Positions 16,959-24,596 of a stretch of DNA of 64,000 nucleotides are shown here, one piece after another. Within the stretch, counting starts at the first letter, position 1; each line of letters begins with the position of its first letter. A program made the translations under genes and the position numbers. Source of the stretch: CAYRWR01 sp964428015 (GTDB lineage: Bacteria > Spirochaetota > Brevinematia > Brevinematales > CAYRWR01); the NCBI GenBank assembly GCA_964428015.1, contig CAYRWR010000003.1:1-64000 (forward strand), read 5' to 3'. The notes below the pieces were generated by a model. It saw nothing but the letters and a program-made list of their open reading frames with translations. It was not told where the DNA came from and did not search any database.

Positions 16959-18206
16959 ATGCCATTAGCTGCTGTAATAATCTGGATGATAATGCTGGGG
17001 TTTCTTCTCTATTTTTCCACAAAAAATATAAAAAAACAGATAGGTGTTTTTTTAAAAACCGCGGAGGCTCTTCACCTGAACTATAACCCATCTGTCAATA
17101 CTCTGACCGGGCAAATTGAAAACTTTGGAATTACGGTTACACAAAGGAATCAGGATAATAATCTCTCTAATACCATCGAACTGGTTTATACCCTTCCCGG
17201 TTACGAAAAATGGGGGATTTCCAAAGAAAATTTTTTTACCAAATTACAGAGCCACATGGGAAATCCGGATGTACAGATCGGAGATGAAGCTTTTGACCGG
17301 GAATGCCTGCTGGAAGGGGATGCTACCTTTCTACGTTCCATATTGAATGAGACCATGCGTTCCCTGATATTTTCTCTTCATCAGATTTCTGAAAACTTCA
17401 CTATTAATCATTCCCACATCATGGTAGACTTCAAACAAAACTACGCCGATACCCCAACAAAACTGGAACGCATCATCCACCAGGTGGTGAGTACAGCCCG
17501 GATACTGGCCGGAAGTCAGGATTTATTCACCCGCTGTCTGGATAATGCCCTGCATGATTCCAAAAGCGGGGTACGGATGTATAATCTGGAGATCTTAAAG
17601 GCGCGTTTTGCCGACAGGCCGGAGACAGACGCTGCCATAGAAGCAGCCCTGACTGATGCCGAGCAGGATCTACAGGTATATGCCGGAATCCTCAAAGGCA
17701 AAGCCGGCCTGCCCTATCTGGCAGTTTTTCTGGAAGATAGCTCACTAACACCGGACAACATGCGCAAAATCATCTCTCAGTTCCGCAAATTTAAATACAG
17801 GGACGCGCTGTCCTCCCTGCTGGAATGTTATAATAAACAGCCGGATGGAAAAGTCCGTATAGAGATATTAAAAGGCCTGCAGGAGATAGGAGACAGCTCT
17901 GTAGTCGAATTTATCTTTTCCCAGCTGAACCTGGAAGAGGACTTCCAGATTCAGCTGGCCCTCACGGATACACTGGGCTACTGCGCGCCTCTAACCGCCG
18001 TAGAGGATTTGTATAAAATGGAAAAGGTGACACTGAACCCGCTCCTCAAAAACAGCCTGCGCGGTGCCATCGCACGTATCCAGGAACGCAGCGGGGCCAA
18101 AGGCGGCAAAGGCTGGCTGTCCATATCAGAGACCGCCCCAAAAGAAGGCGGACTGAGCCTGCCTGAGGGGGAAGAGGGCGGGTTGAGTATGACAGAAGAA
18201 AAATAA
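16959..18206 (+). CDS. membrane-anchored HEAT-like repeat protein, paralogue B
   Basis: Paralogue of the preceding gene: 415 residues with an N-terminal transmembrane helix (about 3-22), the shared motif IGDEAFDRECLLEG with FLRSIL, and a HEAT-like helical region. The C-terminal triple repeat GWLSIS, GGLSLPEGEE, GGLSM is nearly identical to that of A. The N-terminal and middle regions have diverged much more than the tail, so the tail is probably under selection for binding a shared partner. AGGGGG lies five bases before the ATG. Tandem duplication of one gene is the simplest origin. Confidence 0.7.
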   Translation: MPLAAVIIWMIMLGFLLYFSTKNIKKQIGVFLKTAEALHLNYNPSVNTLTGQIENFGITVTQRNQDNNLSNTIELVYTLPGYEKWGISKENFFTKLQSHMGNPDVQIGDEAFDRECLLEGDATFLRSILNETMRSLIFSLHQISENFTINHSHIMVDFKQNYADTPTKLERIIHQVVSTARILAGSQDLFTRCLDNALHDSKSGVRMYNLEILKARFADRPETDAAIEAALTDAEQDLQVYAGILKGKAGLPYLAVFLEDSSLTPDNMRKIISQFRKFKYRDALSSLLECYNKQPDGKVRIEILKGLQEIGDSSVVEFIFSQLNLEEDFQIQLALTDTLGYCAPLTAVEDLYKMEKVTLNPLLKNSLRGAIARIQERSGAKGGKGWLSISETAPKEGGLSLPEGEEGGLSMTEEK

Positions 18207-18290
18207 CAGCCTGTCAAGCCGGTAGACAATTTGGCTGATTCAGGATAAAATACTACTAGAGCAATAATTATAATCTAACAGGGAATACCC

Positions 18291-19994
18291 ATGAAGAAAA
18301 TGCACCTGGCCCTGGACCTGGGTACCACCAATACCGTGGTAGCCGTCTGGAACCAGGATCTGGACAGTCCCCAGGTCCTCAAGATCAGCGACATCTGCCG
18401 CAATGAAAGAAGCGATTCCCTGATCGACGATTCTTTTACCATCCCTTCGGCTGTCTATCTGATGGAGCCGTCCCGGGCCTATCGCTTCCCCCTCAGCCTG
18501 TTCATGCGGAATACCCAGGACAAGACCCCGGTCAGGATAGGAAAAGAAGCCCTGCAGGCCAATGGGGGCCTATTCAAAGAGAATTTTGTGTCCAGCTTTA
18601 AAAGCTACCTGGGCCGGGGCTCCTACCAGTTTATAGGCCAGCTGGGAGAATGGAAGTACAACGCGGAACAGATCACTGAGCTCTTCCTGCGGGAGCTGAT
18701 CTCCCGGGTCGAAGCCAGTGAAAAGATGAAAGTCAAAGACCTCACTATTACCGTACCGGTTGATTTTTATGAATTCTACCGGGCCAAGCTGCAGCGCATC
18801 GGCCGGCGGCTGGGCATCCACCATATTCATACCCTGGATGAGCCGGTAGCCGCGGCCCTGGGCTATGGGCTTAATATCAGCGACGCACGGACTATGCTGG
18901 TGGTGGATTTCGGGGGAGGCACCCTGGACTGCGCCATCATCCGTACCAATGAAAAAGAATCAGAAAAAGGCTCCTGTACCATTTTAGCCAAAGAAGGCGT
19001 GCCCATCGGGGGCAATGTTATCGATGCCTGGATTGTGGAGATGGTGTGCGAGCATTACGGCTATGACTTTGAGGCCTTTAGCCGGGAGCCGGAGCTGGCC
19101 TGGTGGCTGCGCGTCCTCCTGGAAGAAGCACGCCGGGTCAAGGAATCACTTTTCAATAAAGAAAAAGAGACCTTTTATCTGCTGCCCTCGGCTATGATGC
19201 AGCAGTTCGCGGGCCGGTTTTTCCTGCAGGGCAAGGACGCCCGTACCCCTATGGCTATAGACCGGGAGATGTTTTCCCGCCTGCTGAAGGAAAAAGGCCT
19301 CTATACCCAGCTGGACTTCCTGATGAGGAATCTGTTTATCGCGGCCCAGACCCGGGGCCTGACCCCTGAGCATGTGGATGAAGTGGTCATGATCGGTGGT
19401 TCCACCCTTTTGCCCGGGGTGTACCCCTTCTTCGAAGAGATGTTTGGACGGGACAGGGTCAGAGCCTGGCAGCCCTTCAACGCGGTAGCCTTTGGCGCCG
19501 CCGCCTTTTCTGCCGGGAAGTTTTTTAAAAAGGACATTATCACTCATGACTATGCCGTAAGGACCTATCATAAGACCAGTCACGAGCCGGAGTACCACGT
19601 GATCATTCCGGCTAATACGGAATTTCCCACCATCCCTGATTTCTGGAAAAGGAGGCTGGTCCCCACCTGTGCTCTGGGGGAGCCGGAATCCATCTTTAAG
19701 CTCATCGTCTGCGAGATCGGCAAGAAGCACGGAATCCACCAGGAGTTTGTGTGGGATGAAAAGGGCAAGCTCCACTCCCTGGAAGACACGGATACCAAAC
19801 AGCTGATCGTGCCTCTCAACGAGGACAACCCCACTCTGGGCTACCTGGACCCGCCGCACTACCCATCCGAAAAGAACCCCCGGGTAGAGATATCCTTCAT
19901 GGTCAATGAAGAAAAGTGGCTGTGCACCAGTGTTTACGACCTCAAGACTCAGGAGATGCTGTTAAAAGAAAAGCCGGTGATCCGTCTGAAATAG
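18291..19994 (+). CDS. Hsp70-family ATPase without a recognisable lid
   Basis: 567 residues with a complete actin-like nucleotide-binding domain: phosphate-1 loop LDLGTTNTVVAVW near residue 8, EPVAAALGYGL, phosphate-2 loop VVDFGGGTLDCAII and adenosine motif GGSTLLPGVYPFFEEMFG. The segment after about residue 410 is only some 155 residues. It could be a divergent beta substrate-binding part, but the helical lid and EEVD-like tail of DnaK are missing. It is thus a specialised Hsp70, not the housekeeping DnaK. It sits 84 bp after the two HEAT-like paralogues, with no intervening terminator, which suggests those are its partners or clients. Confidence 0.85.
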   Translation: MKKMHLALDLGTTNTVVAVWNQDLDSPQVLKISDICRNERSDSLIDDSFTIPSAVYLMEPSRAYRFPLSLFMRNTQDKTPVRIGKEALQANGGLFKENFVSSFKSYLGRGSYQFIGQLGEWKYNAEQITELFLRELISRVEASEKMKVKDLTITVPVDFYEFYRAKLQRIGRRLGIHHIHTLDEPVAAALGYGLNISDARTMLVVDFGGGTLDCAIIRTNEKESEKGSCTILAKEGVPIGGNVIDAWIVEMVCEHYGYDFEAFSREPELAWWLRVLLEEARRVKESLFNKEKETFYLLPSAMMQQFAGRFFLQGKDARTPMAIDREMFSRLLKEKGLYTQLDFLMRNLFIAAQTRGLTPEHVDEVVMIGGSTLLPGVYPFFEEMFGRDRVRAWQPFNAVAFGAAAFSAGKFFKKDIITHDYAVRTYHKTSHEPEYHVIIPANTEFPTIPDFWKRRLVPTCALGEPESIFKLIVCEIGKKHGIHQEFVWDEKGKLHSLEDTDTKQLIVPLNEDNPTLGYLDPPHYPSEKNPRVEISFMVNEEKWLCTSVYDLKTQEMLLKEKPVIRLK

Positions 19995-20147
19995 AAAAGT
20001 TAATGTAATTCTTCCATTTAATTTACCGGAACTGTTCACGATGGACAATGATTCAGTCTTAAAAATTCTATCCTGATAACCTCTGTATAAATAGATTAAA
20101 TCCCAGTATAATTATATAATTATACATCCTATTATCCAGGTGAGGAA

Positions 20148-21698
20148 ATGAAAGATATACATAATAAATATGATGTTATAGTAATCGGGGGTGGTCATGC
20201 CGGTATAGAGGCAGCTCTGGCCAGTGCCCGGATAGGGGCCCGCACACTCCTATTGTCCCGTAATATGGATCTGATCGGACAGATGTCCTGCAACCCCTCT
20301 ATAGGCGGTGTAGGCAAGGGTCAGCTGGTCAAGGAAGTGGACGCACTGGGTGGTCAAATGGCCCTGGGCGCGGATCATAGCGGAATCCAATACCTCCGGC
20401 TCAATACCCGCAAGGGACCGGCGGTACAGTCCAGCCGGGTCCAGACGGATAAAATGCTGTACCGGAATTATATGCAGTCGGTTCTTCTGCAGCAGGACCG
20501 GCTGGACGTCAAGCAGGCTAAGGTGGAATCTCTCCTCATGGATCAGGGCAGGATCACCGGTGTCACTACCAGTCTGGGTATTGATTATTTCTGCCGCAGT
20601 CTGGTCATCACTCCGGGGACCTTTCTTTCAGGAAAGATACATATCGGCAATACCCGGATCGTGTCAGGCCGTCTGGGAGAAGGTTCTTCTGACGGTTTGT
20701 CGGTAACCCTGCGGGAGCTGGGCTTTCAGACAGGACGGTTCAAGACCGGTACACCCGCCCGTCTGGATCACCGCAGTATTGATTTTACAAAAATGGAAAG
20801 ACAGGATGGGGAAAATCCAGCCAGTCCATTATCTTTCTGGACGGACCAGGTCTACCTGGAACAAAGGCCTTGCTGGCTAACCCATACCACAGAGGAGACC
20901 CACCGGATAATTCGGGAGAATATCCACCAGGCTCCTATGTACGCCGGAAACATCCAGGCCACGGGGGTGCGTTATTGTCCTTCCATTGAGGATAAAGTCA
21001 TGAAATTTCCTGACAAGGACCGTCACCATGTCTTTGTGGAGCCGGAAGGGCTGACCAGTGGGGAGTTTTACCCCAACGGATTATCCAACGGATTACCCTG
21101 GGATATACAGCTGGAGCTGCTCCATACCGTCCCCGGTCTGGAAAACGCTGTGATGACCCGCCCCGCCTATGCCATAGAGCATGATTATATCTTTCCCCAG
21201 GAACTCAAACCTACCCTGGAGACCAAAAGGATTCCCGGACTTTTTCTGGCGGGACAGATAAACGGGACCACTGGTTATGAAGAAGCCGCAGCCCAGGGTA
21301 TTATCGCGGGTATAAATGCTGCCCTGTTGTGCGCGGGACGAAATGAATTTATTCTGGACCGTTCCCAGGGCTATATCGGGGTGATGATAGATGATCTGAC
21401 CACAAAAGGTACCAGCGAACCCTATCGCATGTTCACCTCACGGGTAGAATACCGGCTCCTCCTGAGAGAGGACAATGCCGATCTCAGACTTTCCCGGTGG
21501 GGCTACGCTCTGGGGACTTTGGACCAGGATCGCTACCATCGTGTGGAAAAACTGAACGCTCAAATTGAGGATGAAATCAAAAGGCTGGAGTCTGTCCGGC
21601 TCACTCCATCTCCGCGCACTAACAGCCTATTAAAAAAATGGGGGACCGCGCCTCTTCACAAACCTGCCAGTCTGGCGGCACTTTTACGCCGACCTTAA
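20148..21698 (+). CDS. mnmG: MnmG (GidA), truncated by an in-frame TAA
   Basis: With MnmE, MnmG makes the 5-carboxymethylaminomethyl modification of U34 in some tRNAs. The FAD-binding start VIGGGHAGIEAALASARIG and the family blocks SCNPSIGGVGKGQLVKEVDALGG, RYCPSIEDKV, GTTGYEEAAAQG and TSRVEYRLLLREDNADLRLS are intact. The frame stops at TAA 21696-21698 after SLAALLRRP, where homologues such as E. coli continue RRPEMTYEQL. Residue 517 is thus a stop where homologues have Glu; one G-to-T change (GAA to TAA) would explain it. The lost 104 residues form the C-terminal domain for tRNA and MnmE contact. GTGAGGA precedes the ATG. Confidence 0.93.
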   Translation: MKDIHNKYDVIVIGGGHAGIEAALASARIGARTLLLSRNMDLIGQMSCNPSIGGVGKGQLVKEVDALGGQMALGADHSGIQYLRLNTRKGPAVQSSRVQTDKMLYRNYMQSVLLQQDRLDVKQAKVESLLMDQGRITGVTTSLGIDYFCRSLVITPGTFLSGKIHIGNTRIVSGRLGEGSSDGLSVTLRELGFQTGRFKTGTPARLDHRSIDFTKMERQDGENPASPLSFWTDQVYLEQRPCWLTHTTEETHRIIRENIHQAPMYAGNIQATGVRYCPSIEDKVMKFPDKDRHHVFVEPEGLTSGEFYPNGLSNGLPWDIQLELLHTVPGLENAVMTRPAYAIEHDYIFPQELKPTLETKRIPGLFLAGQINGTTGYEEAAAQGIIAGINAALLCAGRNEFILDRSQGYIGVMIDDLTTKGTSEPYRMFTSRVEYRLLLREDNADLRLSRWGYALGTLDQDRYHRVEKLNAQIEDEIKRLESVRLTPSPRTNSLLKKWGTAPLHKPASLAALLRRP

Positions 21699-22013
21699 CT
21701 ATCCATAGAAACTATATTGGAACATTTTCCTTCTCCTGTGTCACCGGGACAACGGGTCAGGACCCAAGTAGAAATCGAAATAAAATATCAGGGTTATATC
21801 CGTGAAGAAGAGGAGATGGCAAGCCGTTTTAAAAAAAGTGAAGCGCTGAGAATACCGGAGGAACTGGACTACACGGCTATTTCCGGTCTGAAGCGGGAGG
21901 AAGTGGAAAAACTCTCTTCTATACGTCCCGTGAACCTGGGGCAGGTGTCCCGTATTCCCGGGGTAAGACCGGCCGCGGTACAGATACTGATGGTGAATCT
22001 GAAAAAAAACTGA
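21699..22013 (+). pseudogene. mnmG: C-terminal part of mnmG, downstream of the in-frame stop
   Basis: The frame continues without shift after the TAA: LSIETILEHF, then VEIEIKYQGYIREEEE, YTAISGLKREEVEKL and GQVSRIPGVRPAAVQILMVNLKK. This matches the end of MnmG throughout. With the stop codon counted as one residue the whole is 621 residues, close to the normal length. The TTG at 21717 could serve as a start, but no ribosome site precedes it. It is therefore the remainder of one broken gene, a readthrough product or a sequence error, not a separate gene. Confidence 0.9.
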
Positions 22014-22015
22014 TT

Positions 22016-23059
22016 TTACTTTTCTATCTTTTCCAACACCGGCTCCAGGAAGGCGCCGAAAACCCAGCCTTCTTGCTGTTTCTTATCTTCCGCCGCCAGC
22101 CTGACTTTGTACCAGGGATAACTGCCCCAGGGGGGTATATCCTCTGTCTTACTCTCTTTCAGTATTTCCAGACGGGTTCCGAATTTCAGGGTCTGGATGC
22201 GGGTATAGTTGGTTCCGGGGCCTTTGCGCAGGCTCACGTCAAAACCGGAAGTACTGACGATAGAACCCGGATGAGGGGTGAGAATGGTATACCAGGTAAT
22301 ATATTTTTCAGGGTAGCCCCTCAGGTGTTCCAGGCTTACCCAGCCTTTGAGGGATTTACCTTTCCTGTAAAAAGATACCGGGATAAGATCACAGTAATCT
22401 TTTTCGTCCTCACCTTCACCCGCCTGGTACAGGTTAGTCAACAGGACACCTTCCCAGGGCTGCAGAGTACAGACTACCCCGCTGTTGGTGGCGTCTTTTT
22501 TATAGATCACGGTAAAGGGCGCAGCAGGAACAGCTATCCGGTCGGTCTTATAATTAAAATAATCCACATAATGATCCGCTCTTTGATAATCGGGTAGTGA
22601 CAGGGTATACATATATTCGTCTATTTGACTGTTCAGAGATGATTCAATGGCCCGGAACAGTTCCTCCACTCTGGGGTATACCGTTCCCTTCTGGAGTTTA
22701 TTGTCCACTTCGGAGCTCCTGGAATTGATCCGGAACAAAATTCCATTAGTAAAGTCCGCGTATCCTTTATCCACGCGCAGTGTTGAGGACTCTTCCCAAA
22801 AAGCTCGGGAAACCCGGCCATTCAGGTCAAAATACTGGGTAATATTCCCCCATTCGTCATCAAATGCATAATGAATATTTATAATTCTGACTCTACCCCG
22901 TGAATCCAAATAAATACTGCGTTGAGAAAAACCAATTTGGTTGGGAATTTCTATTTTCTTTAATTTCCGTCCGTACAGATCAGGCGGGATCTCTGTCCAG
23001 ACCGGTAGTGCAAAAAACAGAATCAGGCCTAACGCAGTGACAATTCTTTTTTTCAACAT
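22016..23059 (-). CDS. exported protein with C-terminal bacterial SH3 domain
   Basis: 347 residues with a signal peptide (MLKKRIVTALGLILFFALPVW). The N-terminal half has repeated strand patterns built around Asp-x-x-Gly-Arg-Val (YLDSRGRVRIINIHY, YFDLNGRVSRAFW). The C-terminal 80 residues are an SH3b-type domain: SLRKGPGTNYTRIQTLKFGTRLEIL and WYKVRLAA...GWVFGAFLEPV. SH3b domains often bind cell wall. It converges on mnmG with only 2 bp between the stops. Function is otherwise unknown. Confidence 0.7.
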   Translation of the reverse strand: MLKKRIVTALGLILFFALPVWTEIPPDLYGRKLKKIEIPNQIGFSQRSIYLDSRGRVRIINIHYAFDDEWGNITQYFDLNGRVSRAFWEESSTLRVDKGYADFTNGILFRINSRSSEVDNKLQKGTVYPRVEELFRAIESSLNSQIDEYMYTLSLPDYQRADHYVDYFNYKTDRIAVPAAPFTVIYKKDATNSGVVCTLQPWEGVLLTNLYQAGEGEDEKDYCDLIPVSFYRKGKSLKGWVSLEHLRGYPEKYITWYTILTPHPGSIVSTSGFDVSLRKGPGTNYTRIQTLKFGTRLEILKESKTEDIPPWGSYPWYKVRLAAEDKKQQEGWVFGAFLEPVLEKIEK

Positions 23060-23119
23060 ATAAAAATATTACTCCATATCTTTTCCAGAAAACCATTATT
23101 TGATTCCTGATACTCCAGC

Positions 23120-24442
23120 CTATTCTTCCCCCGAAAGGATCAGTGAAAAGCGGTTCAGCAGGTTTTCCGTGCAGTAAACCTGGAGCCCGGTGATATACTG
23201 ACCGGCGGGGGCCTGCATTTCCACGCAGCTGCCTTCATCACTGTCCGCGCCCACATAGGGGGACATAGTAGTGGAGCTATGGGGATCTCCCCATTTTTTC
23301 CAGATCACGGCCAGTTTCTTGATATAGACAGTGTCTTTTTCACTGACTTCACAGAAGCGCAGGCCGGCTACATAATAGCCCGGTTTTTGAAGGGACAGTA
23401 CCTTGCCGTATCTGCCGCCGTAGAGCGGATTGATGGTAACGGCCTCTGAGACCAGGGTCTTTTCATCATACACCTGAGTAGAGGCGGGCATAATGCCGTA
23501 CACGCCCTTTTCGGAGTAGTATACGGTTATACCGGTCATGATGGAGTCACTCTGGAAGGGTGTCCAGGTATAGAATTTGGAGTTGGGTACTTTGGGGTCT
23601 TCCAGATCCATTTTTTCAGTTTTTGTAAACCGGATTTTTCCGGGGGCTGAATTGGTCAGGGCGGCTTTTACCTGCCAGATAGTGGGATTGACCAGCATAA
23701 AGCCATTGACCTGCATGACTGGCAGGACGACCCTGCTGCTGGCCAGGTTAAAAGTCTTCAGTTTATTCCACATGGTGACATTGGCCATATTATCACTATC
23801 TATATTGATATCCAGATATTTTAACCCTTCGTTTTCCAGATGGCCCCGCATGGCTTTACAGTTCATGCACTGGGGCCTGCCGTAAAGCAGGATTTCCGGT
23901 TCATTGTTTTTTTTAGGCTTTGGATTGGTTTTTTTACCTGGGTCAGGCAGTACCGGGCTGACCGGCGCGTTCACGGCATTGGTGAGCAGGGGTTTAAACA
24001 TCTTTTCCAGGCTGTCCGCGCTCTGTGAACCCAGGGCCAGTGACTGGATAAAACCGGTGGGGTCGATGACAAAGGTGTAGGGGTATTCCTTCAGATAGGC
24101 ATAATCTTTAAAGCCCCGGCTGGCTTTGGTCAGGGCGAATTCCCAGCCGTTTTCCTGGGCCATTTTGTATATCTCGGATTTATCCTTGCCGGTGATACAG
24201 GCCGACACGATATAGAGCTTGTCAGGGTATTTCTCGCTTAGCTGTTTCAGAGCAGACTGCTGTTCCAGACCGGACTTATCGATAGTCCAGAAATTGAACA
24301 GGACCACTTTCCCGCGCAGACTGGCTTTGTTGATGAGGGAGTTGTTCTGCAGGTTCATGACCTGGAAGTCAGGCAGGGGGACCGGTCCCTTTCCCGCGCT
24401 TATTAACAACAAAATTACCGGTAATAACAGCATTTTTTTCAT
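23120..24442 (-). CDS. exported redoxin/glutaredoxin fusion with degenerate first active site
   Basis: 440 residues with a signal peptide and GGAGGTG before the ATG. Residues about 25-155 follow the TlpA/redoxin pattern (LRGKVVLFNFWT, then FVIDPTGFI), but the CxxC after the Phe-Trp is replaced by TIDKSG, so this domain has no redox cysteines. A Lys/Pro linker (165-182) leads to a glutaredoxin-like domain with CMNC (C192, C195) and the family cis-Pro region VVLPVMQVNG. The C-terminal 170 residues form an unassigned beta-rich domain with GYYVAGLRFCE and YITGLQVYCTE, possibly lectin-like. A role in envelope thiol chemistry is inferred. Confidence 0.65.
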   Translation of the reverse strand: MKKMLLLPVILLLISAGKGPVPLPDFQVMNLQNNSLINKASLRGKVVLFNFWTIDKSGLEQQSALKQLSEKYPDKLYIVSACITGKDKSEIYKMAQENGWEFALTKASRGFKDYAYLKEYPYTFVIDPTGFIQSLALGSQSADSLEKMFKPLLTNAVNAPVSPVLPDPGKKTNPKPKKNNEPEILLYGRPQCMNCKAMRGHLENEGLKYLDINIDSDNMANVTMWNKLKTFNLASSRVVLPVMQVNGFMLVNPTIWQVKAALTNSAPGKIRFTKTEKMDLEDPKVPNSKFYTWTPFQSDSIMTGITVYYSEKGVYGIMPASTQVYDEKTLVSEAVTINPLYGGRYGKVLSLQKPGYYVAGLRFCEVSEKDTVYIKKLAVIWKKWGDPHSSTTMSPYVGADSDEGSCVEMQAPAGQYITGLQVYCTENLLNRFSLILSGEE

Positions 24443-24596
24443 GGTACACCTCCATCTCTTGCGTAAACAGATTATACTTATGATTAAAAATAAAAATCAA
24501 CCAAAAAAATAAAAATTTCCTTGATTCTTACTCATATACCTATATAATATAGTTGGATTATATTAAAAAAGTCTGTAATTCAATGGGAGAGGCCAG

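Noticed and set aside
19146..19859. 237-codon open frame antisense to the Hsp70 gene
   Set aside because: Shadow frame in a strongly coding region; no ribosome site or domain.
21680..21720. A frameshift as the cause of the split mnmG
   Set aside because: 20148 and 21717 are in the same frame. The only lesion is the TAA at 21696-21698.
21717..22013. A separate small gene starting at TTG 21717
   Set aside because: No ribosome site, and its sequence is the direct continuation of MnmG.
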